NCBI GenBank assembly: GCA_044336205.1
Contig: CP172318.1
Span: 1,054,001 to 1,118,000, forward strand
Length of the DNA: 64,000 bases
Source of the DNA: Ruoffia sp044336205
Lineage (GTDB): Bacteria > Bacillota > Bacilli > Lactobacillales > Aerococcaceae
Direction: 5' to 3'
Below are positions 27,253 through 36,477 of the stretch, piece by piece. Numbering within the stretch: the first letter of the stretch is position 1; each line of letters opens with the position of its first letter. The notes under the pieces were generated by a model. It was not told where the DNA came from and ran no database searches. It was given only the letters and a program-made list of their open reading frames with translations. The translations under genes and the position numbers were made by a program.

Positions 27253-27930
27253 CTATGATATATCCTTTAATTGCCAATCAACAGGACGCTGACCTGATTC
27301 GATTAATAATTCATTCGTTCTTGAAAATGGACGCGAACCCAAAAATGATTGATTAGCCGAGAAAGGACTTGGATGACTCGATTCAATAATATAATGCTTT
27401 TCTAAGTTAATTAATTCTTTCTTTGCTTGCGCATGTTTACCCCATAGAATAAATACGATTGGATGATCTGAATTATTCAATGATGCGATGACAGAATCAG
27501 TGAAGGGCTCCCAACCTTTATTTTTGTGAGAATTAGGTTGACTTGCTCGCACTGTGAGAACAGTATTTAATAGCAGGATGCCCTCTTTTGCCCATTTTGT
27601 TAGATTTCCATGATTTACTGGAGGATATCCGAGATCTGCTTCTAACTCTTTATAGATATTCCTTAATGAAGGTGGTATTGTGACTCCTTTTTTCACCGAA
27701 AAGCTTAAGCCATGTGCTTGATTAGGACCATGATATGGATCTTGGCCAAGAATAACAACTTTTACATCTGAATAATCAGTAAGTTCAAAAGCAGTCCATA
27801 TAGAATCCATTGGCGGATAGATGACTTGAGTTGAAAACTCTTCGATTAGAAAGTTTTTCAAAGATTTATAAGACTCTGTTTGGCTTAATTTATTCAAAAT
27901 TGGTTGCCATTCATTATTTATTTCAATCAT
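27253..27930 (-). CDS. ung: Uracil-DNA glycosylase
   Basis: Family 1 UDG (225 aa), removing uracil from DNA. The catalytic water-activating motif is VVILGQDPYHGPNQAHGLSF (Asp in GQDPYHG, about residue 66), and the DNA-intercalation loop HPSPFSANQSFLGSRPFS is near the C-terminus. RBS AAGGGG. Its 5' end is close to the divergent acetyltransferase gene. Confidence 0.94.
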   Translation of the reverse strand: MIEINNEWQPILNKLSQTESYKSLKNFLIEEFSTQVIYPPMDSIWTAFELTDYSDVKVVILGQDPYHGPNQAHGLSFSVKKGVTIPPSLRNIYKELEADLGYPPVNHGNLTKWAKEGILLLNTVLTVRASQPNSHKNKGWEPFTDSVIASLNNSDHPIVFILWGKHAQAKKELINLEKHYIIESSHPSPFSANQSFLGSRPFSRTNELLIESGQRPVDWQLKDIS

Positions 27931-28008
27931 ATTAGTTCCCCTTCTGTGCTATACTTTAAATTAATTATACAACGATCATATCAGAAGTATCCAAAAAGAG
28001 GTGTAGGA

Positions 28009-28512
28009 TTGACAAATTTTTTTATCAGAACAGCAAACGATTCGGATATTAAAGGCATTATAGATGTCTACAAGCCGTTTGTTGAGAAAACCACATATAC
28101 GTTTGAAACAACCGTGCCAACAAACTTAAAAATTAAACAATTAATTGAGAATACCAAACTATCCAAATTACCATTTCTAGTGGTAAAGATAAACGGCACA
28201 ATCATTGCTTATGCATTTGCTAGTCGATTCCAGGAAAAAAGACAAGCCTATAAATATACTTGTATCGCTAATATTTATGTCGATGCAAAGTTTCATGGTG
28301 GCGAAGTGAGTCATTTACTTTATGAAAAGCTAGAAAAACAACTCATCGAATCAGGTATTGTACAAGTATATTCTAATATTACTGGTACAAACATCTCAGC
28401 TCAAAAATTCCTTGAACAACATCAATTCATTAAAGTTGGTCATATGCCAAAATTCGGTTATAAGTTTGAGCAATGGCATGACATAATTTGGATGGCAAAA
28501 ACAATTCAATAA
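28009..28512 (+). CDS. GNAT-family N-acetyltransferase (phosphinothricin acetyltransferase-like)
   Basis: 168-aa acetyl-CoA-dependent transferase. The pattern IRTANDSDIKGIIDVYKPFVEKTTYTFET, FLVVKINGTIIAYAFASRFQEKRAY-like segment and YVDAKFHGGEVSHLLYEKL (acetyl-CoA loop) matches the Pat/YwnH subgroup, which acts on phosphinothricin-like or methionine sulfoximine-like amines. The usual RxxGxG loop is atypical here (FHGGEVS). TTG start at 28009 with AGAGGTG 4 bases upstream; a longer frame would overlap ung and has no RBS. Confidence 0.78.
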   Translation: MTNFFIRTANDSDIKGIIDVYKPFVEKTTYTFETTVPTNLKIKQLIENTKLSKLPFLVVKINGTIIAYAFASRFQEKRQAYKYTCIANIYVDAKFHGGEVSHLLYEKLEKQLIESGIVQVYSNITGTNISAQKFLEQHQFIKVGHMPKFGYKFEQWHDIIWMAKTIQ

Positions 28513-28540
28513 AAAACGGACATATTAAATGTCCGTTTGT
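28513..28540. terminator. Bidirectional terminator
   Basis: AAACGGACAT pairs with ATGTCCGTTT around a 4-base loop, with A residues before and T residues after; serves the acetyltransferase gene (+) and the permease gene (-). Confidence 0.8.
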
Positions 28541-28547
28541 TGAGTAT

Positions 28548-29195
28548 CTATTTATCAGCTTTAGCTAATCGCTTTTCCCACAAGTTCATTAGTTGGGAAA
28601 TTGTGAAAGTCATTATGAAGTACAAAAGTGCTGCGAATAATAATGGTGCAAAAGTAGTATAAGTAGCACCTCTTACCGTATCTGAGGCAAACATTAAGTC
28701 TTTAATTCCTAATACTGATACTATGGATGTTTCTTTGATTAATACCGCAAATTCATTACCAATTGCAGGTAAAATATTTTTTATGGCCTGCGGTAAAGTA
28801 ACTCGTCTAAAAGCCGTCCATTTAGGTAAACCTAGAGCACGAGCTGCTTCAGTTTGTCCTTCATCTATAGACTGAATCCCCGATCTCATGATCTCCCCCA
28901 TATAGGCAGTAGAGTTAATAGTAACAGCTAAAACAGCTGAAACAAAATCATCTAAATAAATATTAAACATTGGTAACCCAAAATAGACTAAGTATACCTG
29001 CACTAATAATGGCGTTCCCCTAATAATCTCTATATATGTACGAGCAAGCGCATTAATAAATCGATTATCAGAAATCCTCATTAATGCTAATGCTGCTCCG
29101 AAAGGTAATGAAAAAATAACAGTAAAAAATGCTAATTGAATTGTATACCATGCTCCGTTAATAAAAAGCGGAAAGTATTCTTGTATGATGTTCAT
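28548..29195 (-). CDS. Amino acid ABC transporter permease, probably arginine
   Basis: 215-aa permease of the polar amino acid (HEQRo) family. Five hydrophobic segments; the coupling (EAA) loop reads EAARALGLPKWTAFRRVTLPQAIKNILPAI. Start ATG 29195 with AAGGAG 8 bases upstream. An arginine T-box lies directly before it, so arginine (or a precursor) is the likely substrate. Unusually, no binding protein or ATPase is in the transcription unit: a terminator follows the gene at once. Partners must be encoded elsewhere. The terminator hairpin of the T-box ends about 55 bases before the start. Confidence 0.85.
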   Translation of the reverse strand: MNIIQEYFPLFINGAWYTIQLAFFTVIFSLPFGAALALMRISDNRFINALARTYIEIIRGTPLLVQVYLVYFGLPMFNIYLDDFVSAVLAVTINSTAYMGEIMRSGIQSIDEGQTEAARALGLPKWTAFRRVTLPQAIKNILPAIGNEFAVLIKETSIVSVLGIKDLMFASDTVRGATYTTFAPLLFAALLYFIMTFTISQLMNLWEKRLAKADK

Positions 29196-29251
29196 CTTGT
29201 ATTCTCCTTTATATTTAATTTGGTAAGTAAATGACAATGTAGTTTATAGAA

Positions 29252-29297
29252 AATAAAAAGTCTCTACTTCTAATGAAAACATTAAAAATAGAGACGA
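29252..29297 (-). terminator. T-box terminator of the arginine leader
   Basis: On the minus strand GTCTCTA ... TAGAGAC with an inner AATG/CATT helix, followed by TTTTTATTTT. Confidence 0.8.
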
Positions 29298-29490
29298 AAA
29301 ATCCGTGGTACCACTCTGCTTAATTGATAAAATCAATTCACTTCACTCTAACGCGTCATGCGATATTAGCTAATTACACTTGTTCACTAATATGTCTATT
29401 AAGTGCGTTTCAGTAAAGTAATACATTGTAGCCTTTCACCAATTGCCACATCGCTTTAAAGATTCACTAAACTTACTTTCTTAAATCATC
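29252..29490 (-). ncRNA. T-box leader, arginine specifier (CGC)
   Basis: Minus-strand T-box. Stem I loop-E strand AGTA is at 29474-29477, the distal part has AGCGATG and GGTGAAAGGC. The 3' strand reads GAA-A-CGC-A-CTTAA, in the same order as characterised T-boxes, giving specifier CGC at 29405-29407 (Arg). The basal helix TTAAG/CTTAA is present. The T-box sequence AGAGTGGTACCACGGA is at 29301-29316, followed by the terminator. Binding of uncharged tRNA-Arg would allow transcription of the permease gene. Confidence 0.87.
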
Positions 29491-29513
29491 GACTTGTTAT
29501 TTAATTAAGAATT

Positions 29514-29542
29514 ATATTAAGAGAATGAGAGTAAAATGTCAA
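29514..29542 (-). promoter_or_regulatory. Promoter of the arginine T-box transcript
   Basis: On the minus strand TTGACA (29537-29542), 17-base spacer, TAATAT (29514-29519). Confidence 0.75.
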
Positions 29543-29589
29543 CACCTAAAATCAATCCAATATCAAAAACATATTTAGTATTACGTTTA

Positions 29590-29946
29590 CTAAACCTTGA
29601 TGAAAGATGTAATCTCTTCAGTTGACATTGAACTATCTGAGCGTACTTTTACATTATCTTCTGCTGAAACTAATAAACTAGGTACAGTAGCTAAACCATA
29701 TTTTTCACGGAATTCACTTAATGCCACTTCTTGTCCTTCTTTTTCTGAATTTACATAGTAAACATCTACTTCTGCATTTTTGCTCACTTCATGTAATTTA
29801 GGTGCAAACTTACGACAAAAAGGGCAAGTTGGTCTTCCTAAGAAAACAACAGTACCTTGAACTGATTGTAGTTTATCTTCAGCCTCTTCAGCGTTAATTT
29901 CTTCAAAATCATTGACTAATTGGTTAAAAATTTCTATTTCACTCAT
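29590..29946 (-). CDS. Thioredoxin-like protein (bacteriocin transport accessory type)
   Basis: 118-aa thioredoxin-fold protein with redox motif CPFC in GRPTCPFCRKFAPKL (about 40-43) and a cis-Pro region ATVPSLLV. No signal peptide, so cytoplasmic. It resembles the small Bta-type thioredoxins of Lactobacillales, whose link to bacteriocin export is by name only. RBS AAGGAGG. Stand-alone gene. Confidence 0.8.
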   Translation of the reverse strand: MSEIEIFNQLVNDFEEINAEEAEDKLQSVQGTVVFLGRPTCPFCRKFAPKLHEVSKNAEVDVYYVNSEKEGQEVALSEFREKYGLATVPSLLVSAEDNVKVRSDSSMSTEEITSFIKV

Positions 29947-30011
29947 TAATTATAACCTCCTTTTTATTTATACTAGCATCATACTAAAAAAAGACTATAA
30001 TTGTAAATATT

Positions 30012-31640
30012 TCAGTCTAAATGTATTTTTAAACTCTTCTCCTTCTTCTTTCTTTTCGAGTATGAACTTGTCAATATTAGTAATAATCCAAATATTAATA
30101 GGAGTATTGCTCCGACAGTTAGTGGATGCTTTTCCCCTGTACTTGGTAATTCTATATTTTTTGATTTATTCGTAGATTTTGGAGGTTTATTCATTTTTGA
30201 GTCGCTGCTACTCTTAGGTACTGATAAATCCTTTACTTGCGTATTATTACGTGAATTAGATAACTGTTCTTTTAAACTAGATAATTTGTCGTTCATTGAT
30301 TCAGTTACATCGATGTCATTATTAGTTTCATCAAGATTGGCTTTCTCATCGAACAATGATTGTGTTTCTAATTCATCTGGTAGATTTTCAATTATTTCTG
30401 AATCTAAAACATTTATCTCAGAATCAAAACTGAATTCTTTATAATAATACTGATCGTAGTAACCTGAAGTTCCAGTTGAATTAGTTATCCATTGGTGATT
30501 ATTTTCATCAAAAAATACAAGTTTTACTTGATATTTACTCTGTAAATCACTAATTAATTGGATATCATTATCATTAGTATAATCCCCAGTATTTAAGAAA
30601 TTAGTTAAATCATTTTTCAATTTATCAAAAGCTTCGAAATTAATTTGATAAATATAATTCCATTGATTTTCCTTAAGTTCAATGAGCTCACGGTAGCGAT
30701 CACCATATTTAGTTAAATCCTCATCTTCTTCATAGCTAATACGTGCTTGTTGTGTGAGACTTTCAATATCCGATAAATTAATTTCTTTAGCATATGAGTA
30801 AATTTCTAAGGCTATAGAATCAAGAACTATCTTGTTCTTATTTGAAATTAATTCAATATCACTCGTTAATTGTTTTGTGAATTGTTGGTAAATATCTTCA
30901 AAACTAACTTTTCGATATGGTATTGCAATAATTTTATCAAGATAGTCACTCATTTGAATAATATAATCGTTTAAATTACTTTCATGATTGAGCAGGATCT
31001 GGTCAGAAGAAAGATATTCAGACGAATAGGCATATAATTGACATTGATTATATAGTTTTTTTAATTCTTTGACATCTTCTTCTTCTTTCAATAGTTCGTT
31101 ATATGTATAACTGACTTGCGAATATTCTAATTCTACTTGATTCCTATCTGCAATCTTTTGGTTAATAATAGCTTGAATCTCTTGCATATATACCCGCCAC
31201 TCATTAACCAAATCATGGTTAGCGATTAAATTAGTTTGTTCTTCGTCTGACAAGTAGATAAATTCGTCATCAAAATGTAAATATTCTTCATATAAATCTT
31301 CGATAACAAGTTTTAATTGTTCGTTAGCCCAGTCCAAGGATTCTATTTCACCTGACTCTAATTGACTAATTTCTACATTCAGATTATTGAATTTTTCTTG
31401 TAAATTTTGTAATAAAGCTTTAGTTTCTTCAATGACTGTTGAAGAATCTAAAGAAGGTTCTACTAGGTCATCATTTATTGGATTTTTTAAAATGATAACG
31501 CACTCTTCCATACTAATCGTTTCAGTAGGAATTGACTGACTAACTATATAGGGCTCTGGAGCTTCTTGAGCGTAAGCGACATTTAATGGCAAAGTAATAA
31601 GTGATAATGGAATTGATAATTGATATAATATTCTTTTCAT
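30012..31640 (-). CDS. LPXTG-anchored surface protein
   Basis: 542-aa cell-wall protein. A signal peptide covers about residues 1-25 (MKRILYQLSIPLSLITLPLN, AYAQ). The central part is acidic and heptad-like, probably coiled coil (about 50-330), followed by a Ser/Lys/Pro-rich spacer. The C-terminus has the sortase motif LPSTGE, a hydrophobic stretch (VGAILLLIFGLLLILT) and the positive tail KRKKKEK, with 7 extra residues. No known adhesin domain recognised. ATG 31640 with GGAGGTG 5 bases upstream. The promoter region matches that of dprA (see 31656-31672), so competence-linked expression is possible. Confidence 0.82.
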   Translation of the reverse strand: MKRILYQLSIPLSLITLPLNVAYAQEAPEPYIVSQSIPTETISMEECVIILKNPINDDLVEPSLDSSTVIEETKALLQNLQEKFNNLNVEISQLESGEIESLDWANEQLKLVIEDLYEEYLHFDDEFIYLSDEEQTNLIANHDLVNEWRVYMQEIQAIINQKIADRNQVELEYSQVSYTYNELLKEEEDVKELKKLYNQCQLYAYSSEYLSSDQILLNHESNLNDYIIQMSDYLDKIIAIPYRKVSFEDIYQQFTKQLTSDIELISNKNKIVLDSIALEIYSYAKEINLSDIESLTQQARISYEEDEDLTKYGDRYRELIELKENQWNYIYQINFEAFDKLKNDLTNFLNTGDYTNDNDIQLISDLQSKYQVKLVFFDENNHQWITNSTGTSGYYDQYYYKEFSFDSEINVLDSEIIENLPDELETQSLFDEKANLDETNNDIDVTESMNDKLSSLKEQLSNSRNNTQVKDLSVPKSSSDSKMNKPPKSTNKSKNIELPSTGEKHPLTVGAILLLIFGLLLILTSSYSKRKKKEKSLKIHLD

Positions 31641-31655
31641 AAATACACCTCCACA

Positions 31656-31672
31656 TATAAATACACTAAAAA
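31656..31672 (-). promoter_or_regulatory. Promoter element shared with dprA
   Basis: Minus-strand TTTTTAGTGTATTTATA, 3 bases before GGAGGTG and with the same spacing to the ATG as at dprA (58244-58260). T-tract plus core resembles the layout of com-box promoters in streptococci, though the core sequence differs. Confidence 0.5.
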
Positions 31673-31754
31673 GAGGCAAATCCATTATTTTATTTGTAAT
31701 TTTATAAAAAAATAGAAGAGCCTACGTAAGGACTCTCCTAATTAAATAAAACTA

Positions 31755-32933
31755 TTAATCTAAATATTCAACCACTTCTACTTTATTAGTGAAAGACGTC
31801 ATTCTTTCAGCTATATCTTGGAAAAGATATTCCGCATCAACTAAACCATAGTCTGCTGCATCAGCTAAAGGTACAACGGAATAAACTGAAGTCTCAGGCA
31901 TACCAAAATTATATGTTGGCATAAACCTCATTGATTCAAGAACTACCTCACCGTTAGATAGTTTATTGAAGCTGTACTCCGTAATCCCACCCATTTTTGT
32001 TTCTATCTCATATTGTCCGGTTAAAAAGTTCCCATGTGAGAACATAGCTGCCTGACTAGAATTATATAAGACAAAAGGTTGTACATAATGTGGATGTCCA
32101 CCTAGTATAAAGTTAGCGCCAGCATCCCTAGCTAATTGCATGACGTCCAACTGCCACTGACTAGGCAGATAATCATATTCATTACCATTATGAAAGAACA
32201 CAACAGAAACATCTACTTTTGAACTTAATCGCTCTACTTCTAATGGAATTAACTCTGTATCTATTAAAGATAAAACATGGGCTTGGTCTTCAGGTACATA
32301 GTTTCCATTAGCATCATTTGCATAAGATAGAAAACCTACTGATATATTCCCAACATCAATGATACGTGAAGTATTATAGTCTTCCCATGACTCATAGCTT
32401 CCAACGTACTCCATCTTACGTTCTTTTAATGCATCTATAGAAGCATAAACTCCTTCTACACCATAATCCATCGTATGATTTGTTGCGTTATTAACTATAT
32501 CCACTCCAGCATTTTGTAAAGCATCAATAATCTCCTCTGGAGCATTAAATAAAGGATAAGTTGTAGGACCGAAGATACTTCCAGCCGCAATTGTTTCTAA
32601 GTTAGCCGTTGTAATATCCGCATTTTGCAAATATTCTCTAACCCCATCAAACATGTGGTCAAAATTGTAGGTCTCACCATTATAAGCATCTTGATACACA
32701 GTATCGTGGACTAATATGTCTCCGATTGATCGAATGGTTACGGTTTCTATTATTTCTTGTTGCTGTTCATCAGTCTGTTTTTCCTCAATGGGCACTTCTC
32801 CATACTCACTAGCTTGTTGAACCAATTCTTCATCGTTTGATTGATTGCTTGTAGTGTCAATAGAACACGCAGTCAATGTAAATAGTAGGAGTAAACTCAA
32901 TAATATTGACGATAATTTTCTATTTTTATTCAT
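31755..32933 (-). CDS. CapA-family lipoprotein (metallophosphatase-like)
   Basis: 392-aa lipoprotein: signal peptide with lipobox LTAC (cysteine near residue 23), then the CapA/poly-gamma-glutamate-synthesis-type domain. Family motifs: GDILVHDTVY, ADITTANLETIAAG, NAGVDIVNNATNHTMDYG, FFHNGNEYDY and GANFILGGHPHYVQPF, which carry the predicted metal ligands. The name comes from B. anthracis CapA, but there are no capsule genes nearby, so the substrate is unknown. It ends 13 bases before the pyruvate carboxylase gene in the direction of transcription and may be co-transcribed with it. Confidence 0.85.
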   Translation of the reverse strand: MNKNRKLSSILLSLLLLFTLTACSIDTTSNQSNDEELVQQASEYGEVPIEEKQTDEQQQEIIETVTIRSIGDILVHDTVYQDAYNGETYNFDHMFDGVREYLQNADITTANLETIAAGSIFGPTTYPLFNAPEEIIDALQNAGVDIVNNATNHTMDYGVEGVYASIDALKERKMEYVGSYESWEDYNTSRIIDVGNISVGFLSYANDANGNYVPEDQAHVLSLIDTELIPLEVERLSSKVDVSVVFFHNGNEYDYLPSQWQLDVMQLARDAGANFILGGHPHYVQPFVLYNSSQAAMFSHGNFLTGQYEIETKMGGITEYSFNKLSNGEVVLESMRFMPTYNFGMPETSVYSVVPLADAADYGLVDAEYLFQDIAERMTSFTNKVEVVEYLD

Positions 32934-32945
32934 TTCTAACCACTC

Positions 32946-35900
32946 TCATTCAAACTCAATAAGTAAATCACCAGCAACAATCTGATCTTTTTCTTTTACA
33001 TGAACGCTCTTTATTACTCCATCTTTTGGCGCTTGAATCGCATTTTCCATCTTCATAGCTTCAGTAATAATTAGCACATCATTTTGACTTACTCTATCGC
33101 CCTCTTTAACATTCACTTTGAAAACTGAACCAGGCATTTGAGCTCCGATATGGTTAGCATTAGAGCGATCAGCCTTAGGATGAGCAACAGATGAAAGATC
33201 TACATTATTATCAATAACTTCTACTTGTTCTGGCATACCATTTAAATTGAAGTAAACCACCCGGGTTCCATTTTCTTTCAGTGGACCAATGCTTGTTAAT
33301 TCAACTAATAGAGTTTTTCCAGGTTCAAGTTTGACAACAATTTCTTCATTTAATTTCATTCCGTAGAAGAAAGTAGGTGTATCAATCATATCGACTTGTC
33401 CAAAATCCTCGATAAAGTTTAAGTATTCATTATAAACTTTTGGATATAAGGCTAAACTTAACATCGAGCTCATATCAACATCTTTATATAACTTTTCAGT
33501 TAATTCTTCTTCTGCGGCTTCATAGTCAAACGGATCAATATGATTACCAGGACGGTCAGTATAAGCAATTTCGTCTTTTAAGACTAACTTTTGTAATTCC
33601 TTATTCATTCCACCTGCTGGTTGACCAATCTCTCCTTTAAAGAAAGAAATAACAGACTGTGGGAAGTCTAACGTTTCCCCTTGTTCAATAATCGAAGTTT
33701 CATCTAAATCGTTTTGGACCATAAATAAGGCCATGTCACCAACAACTTTAGAAGATGGTGTTACTTTAACAATGTCACCAAACAATATATTAACTCTATG
33801 ATACATCTCTAGCACACTGTCGTAACGATCACCTAGACCTAAGGAATGTGCTTGCATTCTTAAGTTACTGTATTGACCTCCAGGCATTTCATATTCATAC
33901 ACTTTTGTCCAAGCACTTGTAAGATCACTTTCGAATGGTTCGTAGTACTTACGTGTTGCTCTCCAATAATTTTGCATTATATCGTTAGCTTCAGTATCAA
34001 TATTAACCGTACGGCCTAGCCCTTGTCTTGTATAATATAATGCATTGCCATCTGGTTGTGAGTTTTGACCAGATAAGGCCGCGTTTGCGGTGTCTACAAT
34101 ATCAACCCCAGCATCAATGGCTCTAGAGTAGATGGCTACACCGTTGCTTGTTGTATCATGGGTATGCAAGTGAATCGGTTTGGAAACTTCTTGTTTTAAC
34201 GTTGAAACTAATTGGTAAGCTGCTTCTGGTTTTAATATACCAGACATATCTTTAATTGCGATGGTATGAACACCTAATTTTTCAAGTTCTTTAGCCATTT
34301 CAACATAGTAATCTAGTGTATAAATTCTTGATCTTTCGGGATTTAATATATCACCTGTATAACAGATGGTTCCTTCAACAATTTTTCCTGTTTCTAGGGC
34401 AACTTCAATGGGTAACTTCATTGCCTCTAACCAATTAAGTGAGTCAAAAATTCTAAAAATATCAATGCCTTCTTGAGCACTCGTTTGGATAAATGGCTTC
34501 ACAACATTATCTGGATAATTTTTGTATCCTACTGCATTTGAAGCTCGTAGTAACATCTGGAATGGGATATCAGGAATTAAAGCTCTTAAATCTTTCAATC
34601 GTTGCCATGGACTTTCTTTTAAGAAGTTATATGCCACATCAAAGGTTGCCCCACCCCACATCTCTAGTGAGAAGTAATCCTTCATCGTTTCATTCATAAA
34701 TGGCGCAATTTCACGCATATCAGTAGTTCTTAATCGCGTTGTTAAAATAGATTGATGCGCATCCCTCAGTGTAGTATCTGTTAATAGTGCATTTTTTGAA
34801 TCAAGAACGGCTTTTACAACTGCATCGGGTCCTTGTTGATCTAAGATTTGTTTAAAGGTTAACTGATTATTGTTTTGGTATTTGTCCCAAACTTTTCCAG
34901 CCCTATCATATGATTCACGGTGGAAATTCTTTCTTTGCCCTTTAATTTTCGGCACTTGACGCAATTCGAAATAAGGTTTTTCTGTTTGTGGAATACCTGG
35001 GAAACCATTCACTGTAACATTTGAGATATACTTCAATAGTTTATTCCCGCGGTTTCTAGGCGGAACAAAGTCAAATAATTCTTTATGAGTGTCTATGAAA
35101 GTTACATCGTAATCTCCAGACACAAATTGTGGATGTTTAATAATGTTTTCGATAAAACGAATGTTTGTTTTTAAACCTACGACACTCATCTCATCTAATG
35201 AACGTTTTAAGTTAGAAATAGCTCCTTCTTTTTGAATAGAATAGGTAGATATTTTAACTAACAATGAGTCATAGTAAGGTGTAATATTTGCTCCACTATA
35301 AGCATCTCCAGCATCTAATCTTACACCTATCCCACCAGGTGAGCGGTAACCAATAATCTTTCCAGAGTCAGGAGCAAAGTTATTTAATGGATCTTCAGTT
35401 GTAATACGAGCTTGAATCGCAAAACCATCTAATCGCACATCTTCTTGTTGTGGGAAATGAATCATATCTCCAAATAAAGATTCACCATCTGCAATTAAAA
35501 TCTGAGTACGCACAATATCTAAGCCTGTAACTAATTCAGTTATCGTATGTTCTACTTGAACACGTGGGTTTACTTCAATAAAGAAAAACTCGTCCCCAGA
35601 AACTAGAAACTCAACAGTACCTGCATTTACATAAGATATATGATTCATTAATTGAAGTGATGCATCTGTTAATTTTTTACGCATTTCGTCTGAAAGATTG
35701 AACGATGGCGCTACTTCAACAACTTTTTGATGGCGTCGTTGAATTGAACAATCCCTTTCATATAGGTGGATTACATTACCAAATGTATCCCCGAGAATTT
35801 GAACTTCAATATGTTTTGGTTTATCGATGTATCGTTCGGCGTACATTCTTCCATCACCAAAGGATGTAAGAGCTTCTGACTTCGCTAATTGGTATGATTG

Positions 35901-36443
35901 CTCAAGCTCATCCTCTGAATGAATAATACGCATTCCTTTTCCACCACCACCACTTATAGCTTTAACCATAATAGGATAACCGTGTTCACGGGCAAATTCT
36001 TGAATATCTTCAAGTGAATTATCATCACTTAAAGTCCCAGGAATTACTGGTAACTTTGCTTCAATAGCAGTTTGACGAGCACGTGTTTTATTACCAAACA
36101 TCTCTAGATGGCGTAACTCTGGTCCAATGAAGATAATTCCTTCTTCTTGACATCTTTTTGCAAATTCATAGTTTTCACTCAAAAATCCGTAACCAGGGTG
36201 AATAGCATCAATATCTTTTTCTTTTGCTAAGGCAATAATCCCTTCAATATCAAGATAAGCACCTGTTGGATTTAGTGTTTCTCCTACAAGATAAGATTCA
36301 TCAGCTTTTTGTCGATGTAAGGCTCCGATGTCTTCTTTTGAGTAGATTGCTACTGTGGTAATTCCTAATTCTTTACACGCACGAATGATACGTATAGCAA
36401 TCTCTCCACGGTTAGCAATCAAAACTTTATTAATTTTATTCAT
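32946..36443 (-). CDS. pyc: Pyruvate carboxylase
   Basis: 1165-aa biotin enzyme making oxaloacetate from pyruvate, bicarbonate and ATP. Order: biotin carboxylase (VLIANRGEIAIRIIRA at the start, GGGGKGMR, EVNPRVQVEHTITE), carboxyltransferase (TLRDAHQS, the metal-binding HLHTHDT), allosteric region and C-terminal biotinyl domain with the biotinylated lysine in EAMKMEN. Length and order are normal for the single-chain enzyme. The main anaplerotic enzyme in this window. Confidence 0.95.
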   Translation of the reverse strand: MNKINKVLIANRGEIAIRIIRACKELGITTVAIYSKEDIGALHRQKADESYLVGETLNPTGAYLDIEGIIALAKEKDIDAIHPGYGFLSENYEFAKRCQEEGIIFIGPELRHLEMFGNKTRARQTAIEAKLPVIPGTLSDDNSLEDIQEFAREHGYPIMVKAISGGGGKGMRIIHSEDELEQSYQLAKSEALTSFGDGRMYAERYIDKPKHIEVQILGDTFGNVIHLYERDCSIQRRHQKVVEVAPSFNLSDEMRKKLTDASLQLMNHISYVNAGTVEFLVSGDEFFFIEVNPRVQVEHTITELVTGLDIVRTQILIADGESLFGDMIHFPQQEDVRLDGFAIQARITTEDPLNNFAPDSGKIIGYRSPGGIGVRLDAGDAYSGANITPYYDSLLVKISTYSIQKEGAISNLKRSLDEMSVVGLKTNIRFIENIIKHPQFVSGDYDVTFIDTHKELFDFVPPRNRGNKLLKYISNVTVNGFPGIPQTEKPYFELRQVPKIKGQRKNFHRESYDRAGKVWDKYQNNNQLTFKQILDQQGPDAVVKAVLDSKNALLTDTTLRDAHQSILTTRLRTTDMREIAPFMNETMKDYFSLEMWGGATFDVAYNFLKESPWQRLKDLRALIPDIPFQMLLRASNAVGYKNYPDNVVKPFIQTSAQEGIDIFRIFDSLNWLEAMKLPIEVALETGKIVEGTICYTGDILNPERSRIYTLDYYVEMAKELEKLGVHTIAIKDMSGILKPEAAYQLVSTLKQEVSKPIHLHTHDTTSNGVAIYSRAIDAGVDIVDTANAALSGQNSQPDGNALYYTRQGLGRTVNIDTEANDIMQNYWRATRKYYEPFESDLTSAWTKVYEYEMPGGQYSNLRMQAHSLGLGDRYDSVLEMYHRVNILFGDIVKVTPSSKVVGDMALFMVQNDLDETSIIEQGETLDFPQSVISFFKGEIGQPAGGMNKELQKLVLKDEIAYTDRPGNHIDPFDYEAAEEELTEKLYKDVDMSSMLSLALYPKVYNEYLNFIEDFGQVDMIDTPTFFYGMKLNEEIVVKLEPGKTLLVELTSIGPLKENGTRVVYFNLNGMPEQVEVIDNNVDLSSVAHPKADRSNANHIGAQMPGSVFKVNVKEGDRVSQNDVLIITEAMKMENAIQAPKDGVIKSVHVKEKDQIVAGDLLIEFE

Positions 36444-36477
36444 TGTGTCAACTCCATCTATTCATTTTCCAATATGA

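Noticed and set aside
30012..31640. LPXTG protein as collagen- or fibrinogen-binding adhesin
   Set aside because: No known adhesin repeat or Ig-like domain is visible; only signal peptide, coiled-coil-like centre and LPSTG anchor can be supported.
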